Shown piece after piece: positions 33,848 to 40,190 of a DNA stretch of 45,098 bases. Origin of the DNA: a virus; the IMG/VR virus record IMGVR_UViG_3300036785_001381, positions 1 to 45,098 of that record, one strand, 5' to 3'. The notes beneath the pieces were generated by a model. The model made no database searches. It saw only the letters and a list, made by a program, of their open reading frames with translations, and was not told where the DNA came from. The stretch's first letter is position 1. Each line of letters starts with the position of its first letter. The position numbers and the translations under genes are program-made.

Positions 33848-34522
33848 TCAGCTCACCATCAGCTCAGAGGCGTAGCGCTCAGCGATCCACTGGATACCGC
33901 GGGGCGTCACGCGTGTTTGCGTATAGGCATGGCCAAAATCTGATGTGCCTGTTTTGACTGTGAAAAAACCGTCGCGCTGGCGGAGAGCATGCGGTAGAAG
34001 GTTGCCAGACAAGCGAAACAAAACCTTGTCACGCAAAAGAGAATCAATCATCGCCTTCTCTGGCATGTTCAGGATTTTGGCTGTCTCACGCAGGCTCTTG
34101 GCGCCGCTGGCGTCAACGTAGTGATCGACAAAGGCCACTTTTGGGGCGTCGGCCTGCACCTTCTGTTCCAGGGCGGCCTTCTGCTCTGCCATATCGGCAG
34201 CCAGGCGTAATGCTTCAGGCAGTGATTGAGGTACCAATGGGGTGCGCCCTTCTTCCAGCTCCTGCCAGCGATCGACCACCGCGGCAGTGAATTGAGGGGA
34301 AAGACGGGCAACCAAAACCAAAGAGTCACGTTTGTTGAAACGGTACTCGGTGTAGGTGTTGCCATTATGCTGAAATTCGAACTCAGCCAATGGCTGGGTT
34401 AAAAGGTGAGCGGTATGGAGGCGTTCTGCCGAGCGTTTCACATCCGAATGATTACTCTGAACCAAAGCGGCTATCTCTCGGCTGCTCATGGTTGGTGATA
34501 CGGAGTTTGATAAATTATTCAT
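33848..34522 (-). CDS. Rha/KilAC-domain antirepressor-like regulator
   Basis: A 224-residue two-domain protein. The N-terminal ~110 residues match the Rha-type phage regulator region (SSREIAALVQSNHSDVKRSAERL, followed by YRFNKRDSLVLVARLSPQF and VVDRWQELEEG). The C-terminal ~90 residues are KilAC/ANT-type (ASGAKSLRETAKILNMPEKAM, GNLLPHALRQRDGFFTVKTG, TRVTPRGIQWIAERY). I chose 34522 because a GGAGGGAG ribosome site precedes it; longer reading to 34549 is less likely. Such proteins can act as antirepressors or replace late gene control. Overlaps upstream gene by four bases. Confidence 0.85.
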   Translation of the reverse strand: MNNLSNSVSPTMSSREIAALVQSNHSDVKRSAERLHTAHLLTQPLAEFEFQHNGNTYTEYRFNKRDSLVLVARLSPQFTAAVVDRWQELEEGRTPLVPQSLPEALRLAADMAEQKAALEQKVQADAPKVAFVDHYVDASGAKSLRETAKILNMPEKAMIDSLLRDKVLFRLSGNLLPHALRQRDGFFTVKTGTSDFGHAYTQTRVTPRGIQWIAERYASELMVS

Positions 34523-34707
34523 GCTCCCTCCCGCCCATTGACTAGCCACATGCCGCCATCTACCACCCAGCTAGCAAACTGGTAGTTGCTGGCTTGCCAT
34601 TGCCCCAGTACATTAACCTCATACCGGAACGGAGCAGCAGATTTACCACCAGGCATAGCCCGGCAACGAATTTGCGGCACCACTGAATTTCTGGTTAAAT
34701 TGCTCAT
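34519..34707 (-). CDS. Small hypothetical early protein
   Basis: A 62-residue protein (MSNLTRNSVVPQIRCRAMPG start). A GGAG ribosome site is ten bases upstream; a GTG 18 bases upstream lies on the ribosome site and is less likely. It looks like a small beta-rich phage early protein; the family is not recognised. Its stop overlaps the Rha-KilAC start. Confidence 0.6.
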   Translation of the reverse strand: MSNLTRNSVVPQIRCRAMPGGKSAAPFRYEVNVLGQWQASNYQFASWVVDGGMWLVNGREGA

Positions 34708-34770
34708 GCGATTATTTCTCCACACACTGATTTACTCGCACCGACGCCCAGGGGCTGCAACCTCTGGGCG

Positions 34771-35244
34771 TTACCCTTTCTGGCACTTGGCCTTTTTGCC
34801 AAACAGCGCCAGCACCGCCCTAACCTCTGCATCACGCGCCTGCAGGTGCTTACGGTGATGACGCATGATCTCGGCAGCTTCTTTTTCATCAATAACTCCA
34901 TCAGCCAACGACTCCTGAATAATCTGATCTACATGACCGCGGTGCGCCGCCGTGCGGATGCTTTTGCTGAACAACTCCACCTGATCCAGTTCTTCCAGTG
35001 CAGGAAGCTCTACCACCAGCAACCCGCGTCGCCGGGCGAAATACTCGGTCAACAGGTTGGTACCGGAAATATCCTCCATGGCTTCCAATTCACCGATTTC
35101 AAAAAAGCGGCAACCGTTCTTCTCGTACAGGTTGTTGTTAAAAGCCGTCTCAGACATACCCAGGGCGCCGGCCATCGCAGATCGACCACCAGCTACCGCC
35201 TTACACATGCCTTTCACTACATCTTTCAAATTTGGCTCTACCAT
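34771..35244 (-). CDS. CII-like regulatory protein (CP76 type)
   Basis: A 157-residue protein of the phage CP76/CII-like regulator family. The N-terminal domain (KDVVKGMCKAVAGGRSAMAGALGMSETAFNNNLYEK) is helix-turn-helix-like; the segment CRFFEIGELEAMEDISGT is typical, and the C-terminal helices (LADGVIDEKEAAEIMRHHRKH) are family-like. It is the second gene of the early operon after cro, as cII is in lambda, so it may stimulate repressor and integrase transcription. Confidence 0.82.
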   Translation of the reverse strand: MVEPNLKDVVKGMCKAVAGGRSAMAGALGMSETAFNNNLYEKNGCRFFEIGELEAMEDISGTNLLTEYFARRRGLLVVELPALEELDQVELFSKSIRTAAHRGHVDQIIQESLADGVIDEKEAAEIMRHHRKHLQARDAEVRAVLALFGKKAKCQKG

Positions 35245-35269
35245 GTTGTTTTTCCTTTGGTAGTTACAT

Positions 35270-35530
35270 TTATGGAGCTACAGGGATATTCTTTGCCGGT
35301 GGTTTAAATTTGTTTGGAAAATGGCTGGATTTATAAATGTCCGGCCGAAGTTTATGAGGATGAATCCCTGTTTTTTCTGCCCACTTAAGGGCCTTAGCTA
35401 CAGGTACCTCACGCTTTCCATTAACCACATCACCCAAAGCTTTCTCGTAGGCTGTAGTTTCTCCCAAGAGCACACAAAGCCCTTTGAGAGTCAGTTTCTT
35501 CTCTTGCTTGAATTTCATTAGAGGGGTCAT
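35270..35530 (-). CDS. cro: Cro-like (YdaS-type) transcription regulator
   Basis: An 86-residue helix-turn-helix protein diverging from the repressor gene. The segment LTLKGLCVLLGETTAYEKALGD contains the probable HTH, followed by VVNGKREVPVAKALKWAEKTGIHPHKLRPDIY, whose ending resembles YdaS-type Cro proteins. It is the first gene of the - strand early operon behind the promoter at 35563-35591. The start at 35530 is preceded by GAGAAG; an in-frame ATG twelve bases downstream has no ribosome site. Confidence 0.8.
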   Translation of the reverse strand: MTPLMKFKQEKKLTLKGLCVLLGETTAYEKALGDVVNGKREVPVAKALKWAEKTGIHPHKLRPDIYKSSHFPNKFKPPAKNIPVAP

Positions 35531-35540
35531 TCGGGCTTCT

Positions 35541-35621
35541 CATGGTCGCAATTCTCGGAGTTAGTATCCGCATTAATTCTTCAATAGTCAACAGAATGGA
35601 ATTCCGCGATGTGCGACCATG
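35541..35621. promoter_or_regulatory. cI/cro operator region with inverted repeats
   Basis: CATGGTCGCA (35541-35550) is the exact inverse of TGCGACCATG (35612-35621), one on each side of the cro promoter. Similar CGCGAC(A/C) cores lie in front of the other early promoter at 36450-36456 and 36476-36482, so both are candidate repressor/Cro sites. Confidence 0.5.
35563..35591 (-). promoter_or_regulatory. Early promoter for cro operon (pR-like)
   Basis: On the - strand TTGACT (35586-35591) and GATACT (35563-35568) are separated by exactly 17 bases, a good sigma-70 promoter; start expected near 35556, about 26 bases upstream of cro. Confidence 0.7.
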
Positions 35622-35651
35622 TTAGAAAGTAACCAGATAGGTAATTTATTT

Positions 35652-36233
35652 ATGCATTGGTACGAACGAGCCAGAGATTTAGCCGCTCAACAGAAGATTT
35701 CACATGAAGCTATTGCTGAAAGAATTGGTAGAGGGAGATCAACGGTAAGTGGTTGGCTAAGCGGAGATAGAGAACCGAAGCTTGATGAGATCAGCATGCT
35801 CGCCAAGGCTCTTGGGGTTACTTCCCGGTGGCTACTCTTCGGTGAACCAGAAGATTTTAAACCAGCACCTCCTATTTCTAGCAAAGACGAAGCACTGGTC
35901 CCGATATGGAATAAAGACGGGCAGACAAATGAGACAGTAACAGTACCTGGTGATATAGGGTTAAACAATCGTGCATATCTTATTGAAAAAGATAGCGGTT
36001 GTGAGGTAGCGCCAGCGGGAACTACCGTCATAGTTAACGCAAAAATAGCACCAGTTTCGAAAGATTTTGTTGCTGCAAAAGTGCAAAATGAAATTTCAGT
36101 ATTCAAATACTTAGAAGTCGCTGGAAAAAAATTTCTCGGTGTCGATGATCAGCGAGTTCCTTTAATAGAAATTGGGGCAGGCGTTGAAATGATCGGTGTA
36201 GTAGTTTTCTTAAGCCGAAGAATGCGTAACTGA
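35652..36233 (+). CDS. cI: CI-type repressor with S24 peptidase fold, lacking Ala-Gly site
   Basis: A 193-residue lysogeny repressor. Residues 5-60 form a helix-turn-helix (ISHEAIAERIGRGRSTVSGWL); the C-terminal domain is S24/LexA-like with Ser115 (KDSGCEV) and Lys152 (ISVFKYL), 37 residues apart, exactly the LexA spacing (119/156). The residues aligned with LexA Ala84-Gly85 read Lys78-Asp79 (SKDEALV), and no Ala-Gly or Cys-Gly pair lies elsewhere in the linker. RecA-stimulated self-cleavage may thus be absent or different. I choose 35652 over an ATG at 35619 because of an AGG ten bases upstream and family length; this is not certain. It diverges from cro. Confidence 0.86.
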   Translation: MHWYERARDLAAQQKISHEAIAERIGRGRSTVSGWLSGDREPKLDEISMLAKALGVTSRWLLFGEPEDFKPAPPISSKDEALVPIWNKDGQTNETVTVPGDIGLNNRAYLIEKDSGCEVAPAGTTVIVNAKIAPVSKDFVAAKVQNEISVFKYLEVAGKKFLGVDDQRVPLIEIGAGVEMIGVVVFLSRRMRN

Positions 36234-36380
36234 TTATCAGCCTGCGGAGGTTTTTCTTCGCGGGTTACCCTCTCGTATACCCCACCACTAACTCGCCTGA
36301 GTTCAAACATCCCCATAAGCACCCCTGCAAACCAATAACATAGCCATAAGTTATTGATTAAATGTATTCAAAATAATTAA

Positions 36381-36400
36381 TACTGTATATTTATACACTT
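36381..36400. promoter_or_regulatory. LexA-type SOS box
   Basis: The twenty bases TACTGTATATTTATACACTT match the E. coli LexA consensus TACTGTATATATATACAGTA at 17 positions, including all the left half (TACTGTATAT) and the ACA of the right half; the last G is C. It lies 124 bases upstream of the zinc-finger gene in an AT-rich tract. Confidence 0.72.
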
Positions 36401-36436
36401 GTTTTTAGGTGTTTACAAATTATTTGGCTTTTTCTC

Positions 36437-36465
36437 TTGCTCCGCAAATCGCGACAGTTTATAGT
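36437..36465 (+). promoter_or_regulatory. Leftward early promoter candidate (pL-like)
   Basis: TTGCTC - 17 bases - TATAGT, with CGCGAC cores at 36450 and 36476. Start expected near 36472, about 50 bases upstream of the zinc-finger gene. Confidence 0.55.
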
Positions 36466-36523
36466 TTCCTCATAACGCGACCTCTTCAGAACGGAGAGCC
36501 ATACTCAGTAAGGTGTTTAGGTG

Positions 36524-36913
36524 ATGAACATAACCAGATGTAGTTTCTGCGAAAGGCATAACGGGGAAGTCCCGATTATGTACACGGCGGGAAACGGCAA
36601 GGCAGCTATATGCTCAATCTGCTGTGTATCAGGTTTTACTGATCTTTCTGAGCGCACTGTAACCATGGGTGTCGATGTCCAGAAAGATCGGATTGAAGCT
36701 GAAATTGCCAGTCATGACGACAGCAAGTTGATTTCAGAATGGTCTGTAACGGTTTTCAGCGACAAGGTTCACTTTATACGAATAAAAAATGGCGCAAAAA
36801 CAGAAAATTATGCGCCAGTTTCGATAAGCAAGGCTGCAGTTTACGCAACAGCTATCGTGAATGGTCTTCGACCACCAAGAGATCTTTATCAGTGCGATAT
36901 ACCGACTGATTAA
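36524..36913 (+). CDS. ClpX-type C4 zinc-finger protein, SOS-box-associated
   Basis: A 129-residue protein that starts with a C4 zinc-binding module: Cys6-x2-Cys9, 20 residues, Cys30-x2-Cys33 (CSFCERHNGEV...AAICSICC). This closely resembles the N-terminal ClpX zinc domain (CSFCGKSQHEV...YICDECV), which mediates dimerisation and adaptor/substrate binding. The remaining ~95 residues have no ATPase motif. The ATG at 36524 has an AAGGTG site. It is the first gene of the early + operon, the place of N in lambda, and has a LexA-type box upstream. A role in modulating ClpXP, early antitermination or repressor inactivation is inference. Confidence 0.75.
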   Translation: MNITRCSFCERHNGEVPIMYTAGNGKAAICSICCVSGFTDLSERTVTMGVDVQKDRIEAEIASHDDSKLISEWSVTVFSDKVHFIRIKNGAKTENYAPVSISKAAVYATAIVNGLRPPRDLYQCDIPTD

Positions 36914-37067
36914 ATTCGATTTGTATCAGGTTTGGGCCTTGTTGCTTAACTCGATAAAAATCTAGTCCGCCGAAGTAAACGCGAGTGTCGAGCGGTAAGT
37001 CCTTAAGTTGTGCTAGCAATGTGCCCAAATCAATAGTGTGACTTTCAACAATATCGCTGAATGACAT
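36852..37067 (-). CDS. Convergent small phage protein
   Basis: A 71-residue protein on the - strand, opposite to its neighbours, with a 62-base 3' overlap with the zinc-finger gene. The start at 37067 (MSFSDIVESHTIDLGTLLAQ) has a GAAGGGA ribosome site; a much longer reading exists but is unsupported. It has a compact fold pattern (LGTLLAQLKDLPLDTRVYFGG, QIEFNQSVYRTDKDLL). Family unknown. The orientation would let it produce antisense RNA against the zinc-finger transcript. Confidence 0.62.
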   Translation of the reverse strand: MSFSDIVESHTIDLGTLLAQLKDLPLDTRVYFGGLDFYRVKQQGPNLIQIEFNQSVYRTDKDLLVVEDHSR

Positions 37068-37157
37068 ACAGAAATTCCCTTCTTGGTTGTGTGAGAACCA
37101 CCAAGATACCACCGAGCCTGAAGTGGTGAAAAGACAGGCGTCACTCCGGAGGCTGTT

Positions 37158-37259
37158 ATGAGCGCAAAAGGTTGGAAGGCAGTGGTCTATAGCGTTGTGG
37201 CTTGTATCCCGTTTTGGTTGGTTGTTGGTTTTTGTGTAGTGATGGCAGCCGCCGGGTGA
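37158..37259 (+). CDS. Short membrane protein
   Basis: A 33-residue protein (MSAKGWKAVVYSVVACIPFW, then LVVGFCVVMAAAG) with one membrane helix at about 8-30 and a basic N-terminus. A GGAGG ribosome site six bases upstream is strong. Its stop lies in the loop of a GC-rich hairpin (37250-37265). Function unknown. Confidence 0.6.
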   Translation: MSAKGWKAVVYSVVACIPFWLVVGFCVVMAAAG

Positions 37260-37265
37260 CCGGCG
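37250..37265. other. GTGA-loop hairpin at the stop codon of the 33-residue gene
   Basis: CGCCGG-GTGA-CCGGCG, a perfect six-pair stem with a GNRA-type loop; TGA in the loop is the stop codon. Confidence 0.7.
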
Positions 37266-37484
37266 CACATCGGAATGCTCACTCGCCCTTTCCCTCAGTT
37301 CTGGGAGCGGTGGAGGATCCTAACTCATGAGTGAGCAGCCCAATGTGGTTTAAGGCTGGAAACTTCGGGGGCGTTGTTTACCAGCCACCACACCTTATGC
37401 GAACCGTAGGGATCATCCCTTACCGGAGCATGTACGCCGGTCACACCGGCCGCCAGTCGACCTGGGCGTTATCAGGAAGGTGAG

Positions 37485-37727
37485 ATGCCAGCACTCTCGA
37501 CGGCAGTGACAGCTCGGAAGTAGACGGCTGACAGCTGGAAAGACAGCACCGAATTTGATTCGAAACGGGCCGCCCGGCGTCAGCCGGTGTGTTTTGGAGA
37601 AGGCGAACGGCAAGTAACCCTCCCTGTCACGGCAGTGAAACCGGTTGACGGCGTAATCCCGGTTAAAGAATGCCCCGTGAGGCTTAAACATCGCCCGTCC
37701 GCTCCACGTTACGGAGCACTCAACTGA
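37485..37727 (+). pseudogene. Amber-interrupted small ORF
   Basis: A start ATG at 37485 with a GGAAGG ribosome site opens an 80-codon frame interrupted by a single TAG at codon 13 (37521-37523). Beyond it, 67 codons read protein-like (TADSWKDSTEFDSKRAARRQ, VTAVKPVDGVIPVKECPVRL) to TGA at 37725. The internal part PVDGVIP also occurs in the DUF1482 gene at 40150. It may be a decayed gene, a readthrough gene, or a coincidence in a structured region; no family is recognised. Confidence 0.45.
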
Positions 37728-37797
37728 AACGGTTTTTAGGGGACGCGGTCTGTTTTACAGCGTGGCGAGAGAACCGGATATAAAGCCGTTTCAGTTG
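37721..37797. repeat. 12-base perfect inverted repeat (structured RNA candidate)
   Basis: CAACTGAAACGG (37721-37732) is exactly inverted as CCGTTTCAGTTG (37786-37797), separated by 53 bases. It can form a long stem in RNA. Confidence 0.8.
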
Positions 37798-38027
37798 TGA
37801 TGTGTGCAAGTGCACTGCAGCGCCGGCCGACGCAAAGACCTGTAAATCGGCTGTGCCGCAGCAACTGGCGGCCAATACCAAAACTGAGCGGCAGGAAATA
37901 AGTAGGAGTCGCGCCCTGGTGTCACAACCAAGTAAGTGCTGTGTGTAGTCTTTGGCGGCCACGCCGAGCTTCTACCCTCGGAGGTGAAGATAATGTTCGT
38001 AGGCTGGCCGCCCTTTTTTACACATCA

Positions 38028-38094
38028 GGTAGCGCACTGGGCAGTTCAATTTTTCATATTGCACAGTATAAAAACCCTGTACCGGTGCGCTACC
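38028..38094. promoter_or_regulatory. Inverted repeat flanking a promoter-like sequence
   Basis: GGTAGCGCAC (38028-38037) is exactly inverted as GTGCGCTACC (38085-38094). Between them lies TTCAAT - 17 bases - TATAAA (38045-38073), a possible promoter for the yfdP/Q/R-type genes. On the other strand the second arm extends to CCTGGTAGCGCACCGG, which resembles the D-arm of tRNA-Pro. Confidence 0.55.
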
Positions 38095-38145
38095 AGGTGT
38101 GTGGAGAAAACCGCGGCGATCGCCGCTTCGTGTGAGGAGTATTCA

Positions 38146-38517
38146 ATGAGTGAAGACCGCAAGACCAACGTACCGGACTTTCTGGGCGAACTGGATGCCG
38201 GTGTGTTTCAAAACAAAATCTCAGCAGCTTTAAACGCTACGGCTCTGGGTGTTCTCAATAATGGTGGCAAGGGGAAGGTTGTACTTACCTTTGACCTTGA
38301 CCGCTTAAGCAATTCGGTTGAAGAAAAACGTGTTGCTATTAAGCACCAACTTAAATTTGTAACCCCTACCCCACGCGGAAAAGTTTCAGAAGAAGACACC
38401 ACTGAAACACCAATGTATGTCGGTAAAGGTGGAAAGTTAACAATTCTGCAAGAAGACCAAGGCCAGCTATTTACTGTTAACGGAGAGACCGACGGTAAAT
38501 TACGCGTCGCTAAGTAA
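38146..38517 (+). CDS. Small protein upstream of YfdQ (possible YfdP counterpart)
   Basis: A 123-residue protein (start MSEDRKTNVPDFLGELD). The start at 38146 is preceded by GAGGAG. It contains a beta-rich middle (GKVVLTFDLDRL, KHQLKFVTPTPRG) and a C-terminal MYVGKGGKLTILQEDQ segment. It occurs directly before the YfdQ homologue as yfdP does in the E. coli CPS-53 prophage, but sequence relation to YfdP is not shown here. Probably transcribed from the promoter at 38045-38073. Confidence 0.65.
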   Translation: MSEDRKTNVPDFLGELDAGVFQNKISAALNATALGVLNNGGKGKVVLTFDLDRLSNSVEEKRVAIKHQLKFVTPTPRGKVSEEDTTETPMYVGKGGKLTILQEDQGQLFTVNGETDGKLRVAK

Positions 38518-38569
38518 TACCGCGACCTATTAATCAACACAGTTATTTCCAATATATAGGATTATATTT

Positions 38570-39391
38570 ATGTCTCAATTAGACGGATCAGCCATCGAGC
38601 AAATTAAAAGCCTCACCCTTGCGGCTTCCTTCCTTAACAAAGTTGAAGTTACCGATTGCCCTGTAGCTGTATTGCCGAATGATGTTGACCTGCATAGCCT
38701 CGAGCATTTCAACGAAAACCGCTTCCGCTTTCGCGGCAACATGGCTACTACCAGTATTGAAGACTTCGTTAAATACTCTTCAGTCTACGCTGGCGCAGGC
38801 GTCCGCTGCTTCATCGATGCAGAACGTATGCAGGCCGAAACCATCTTCAACCTGGGCACTCTGGAAAACCCAGGCCATGCCGACAACAAAGCTGCCATTA
38901 CTCTGAAGAAAACCGCGCCATTCACTGGGCTGCTGGATATCAACGGTCGCAAACAGGGCCAGAAAGAACTGGCTGAATGGCTGGAAGATAACCGTGATTT
39001 CCTGTTGGCCTTTGATGCTGACGGCACAGTGCTGGATATCAAGCAGGCTGTTGGCGCCGTTCGCCGCATCACCATTGAGTCAATCTCAACCTCCGATCAT
39101 GAAGAGAACGATTTCAGTGGCAAACGCTCGCTGATGGAAAGCGTTGAAGCCAAGAGCAAAGACGTCATGCCGGCGGCATTCGAATTCAATTGCGTACCTT
39201 ATGAAGGCCTGGGTGAACGCCGCTTCAAACTGCGCTACAGCATTATCACCAGCGATAAGCCGATCTTGGTGCTGCGAATTGTTCAGTTGGAAGCGGCGGA
39301 AGAAGAAATTGCCGCTGAATTCCGTGACCTGCTGATCAGTAAATTCGATGGCGTTGAAGTTGAGTCTTTCATCGGTAAATTTAAAGCCTAA
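38570..39391 (+). CDS. yfdQ: YfdQ-like DUF2303 protein
   Basis: A 273-residue protein of the DUF2303/YfdQ family, common in early operons of enterobacterial prophages. Recognisable parts are FRGNMATTSIEDFVKYS, VRCFIDAERMQAETIFNLG, the ENPGHADNKAAITLKKTAPF segment and the LEDNRDFLLAFD block. Its function is not established; overexpression of the E. coli yfdQ-yfdR-yfdS-yfdT cluster is reported to inhibit chromosome replication initiation. It lies one gene upstream of yfdR, conserved order. Confidence 0.88.
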   Translation: MSQLDGSAIEQIKSLTLAASFLNKVEVTDCPVAVLPNDVDLHSLEHFNENRFRFRGNMATTSIEDFVKYSSVYAGAGVRCFIDAERMQAETIFNLGTLENPGHADNKAAITLKKTAPFTGLLDINGRKQGQKELAEWLEDNRDFLLAFDADGTVLDIKQAVGAVRRITIESISTSDHEENDFSGKRSLMESVEAKSKDVMPAAFEFNCVPYEGLGERRFKLRYSIITSDKPILVLRIVQLEAAEEEIAAEFRDLLISKFDGVEVESFIGKFKA

Positions 39392-39413
39392 TTAATTTTT
39401 AATAGCATTGCCT

Positions 39414-39439
39414 CAAATACCCCAGCAATGGGGTATTTG
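39414..39439. terminator. Perfect 10-bp hairpin between yfdQ and yfdR
   Basis: CAAATACCCC-AGCAAT-GGGGTATTTG, a perfect ten-pair stem, with no T run. It may attenuate, protect or process the transcript. Confidence 0.6.
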
Positions 39440-39474
39440 GTGAAGTGTTGCCAAAAACTGTGTGGAGATAAATT

Positions 39475-40008
39475 ATGTCTTGGGTTCTAACATTTACTGG
39501 CAAGCGTTTTGATTACGCCGCGCCATCCGTGGACGATATTTGTATTGAAGATATCGCTCAAGCTTTATCGCATGAATGCCGTTTTAATGGGCATATACCT
39601 GAATTTTATAGCGTGGCTCAGCACTGTGTTATTGCTAGCCAGATAGTGCCACCTGAGTACGCACTTGAAGCGTTATTGCATGATGCTCATGAAGCTTATT
39701 GCAAAGATATTCCTTCGCCGCTAAAGCAATTAATTCCTGATTATCGTGGCATCGAAAATAATATTGATTTTGTTATTCGTTATAAATTTAATCTCCCAGC
39801 GACAAATAGCCCAGCAGTCAAGCATGCGGATCTGGTGATGCTGGCCACCGAACGCCGCGACCTCGATATTGACGACGGCACACCGTGGCCAATGCTCGAA
39901 GGGATCACCCCTTCTGAAGACTTTCTCGTCTCTCCGGTAAATCCGGTGCAAGCGCGGACCATGTTCCTGCAGCGCTTCCACCAGCTTACCGCCGAGAGGA
40001 CCGTGTGA
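39475..40008 (+). CDS. yfdR: YfdR-like HD-domain phosphohydrolase
   Basis: A 177-residue HD-domain protein of the YfdR type. The metal-binding motifs are visible: His in YSVAQHCV (about residue 44-51), HDAHEAYCKDI with the His-Asp pair (about 68-78) and a later Asp in VKHADLVMLATERRDL. Family members act on nucleotides; E. coli YfdR has been reported to bind DnaA. The start follows a TGTGTGGAGATAAATT-type ribosome site (GGAG). The next gene overlaps the stop. Confidence 0.88.
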   Translation: MSWVLTFTGKRFDYAAPSVDDICIEDIAQALSHECRFNGHIPEFYSVAQHCVIASQIVPPEYALEALLHDAHEAYCKDIPSPLKQLIPDYRGIENNIDFVIRYKFNLPATNSPAVKHADLVMLATERRDLDIDDGTPWPMLEGITPSEDFLVSPVNPVQARTMFLQRFHQLTAERTV

Positions 40009-40190
40009 TGTTCGGCCTGTTCCTGCTCGTCTGCTACACGTACCAGCCGTGCGAATTCGTGCCGCAAGGCTGGGTGTACCCAGATCAAAGCAACTGCCTG
40101 GCGGATGTCCACCAGCAGCAGTTACCACCGCAGTATGAATGCCTGCCGGTTGACGGAGTAATCCCGGCGCGGCGCCAGGGGGACAAATGA
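40008..40190 (+). CDS. DUF1482-type small phage protein
   Basis: A 60-residue protein of the DUF1482 family type: hydrophobic start (MFGLFLLVCYTYQPCEFVPQ), several Cys and the SNCLADVHQQQ segment. The N-terminus could be a signal or anchor. It overlaps both neighbours. Function unknown. Confidence 0.72.
   Translation: MFGLFLLVCYTYQPCEFVPQGWVYPDQSNCLADVHQQQLPPQYECLPVDGVIPARRQGDK

Larger units (their letters stand above)
36234..36523. other. Regulatory gap between repressor and zinc-finger gene
   Basis: 290 bases without a gene. It contains an AT-rich segment (36340-36420), a LexA-type box at 36381-36400, and a good promoter TTGCTC (36437-36442) with a 17-base spacer and TATAGT (36460-36465). 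Two CGCGAC cores flank the -10. Confidence 0.7.
37260..37984. other. Structured, gene-poor region before the yfd operon
   Basis: About 725 bases without a well-supported protein gene but with many hairpins: GCCGGT-CAC-ACCGGC near 37434-37448, CCGGC-GTCA-GCCGG near 37572-37586, and a 12-base inverted repeat at 37721-37797. It contains a 17-codon ORF (37430-37483) whose stop overlaps the region of the next start, and the amber-interrupted ORF listed separately. The + strand region is probably transcribed from the pL-like promoter. Either a non-coding RNA region or decayed small genes. Confidence 0.6.

Noticed and set aside
37068-37268. N-terminal extension of the convergent gene
   Set aside because: No ribosome site, covers the divergent 33-residue gene, and lacks gene-like composition.
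37413-37962. Minus-strand reading frames of 92 and 80 codons in the structured region
   Set aside because: No ribosome sites, they oppose the operon direction, and they overlap hairpins and the amber-interrupted frame.
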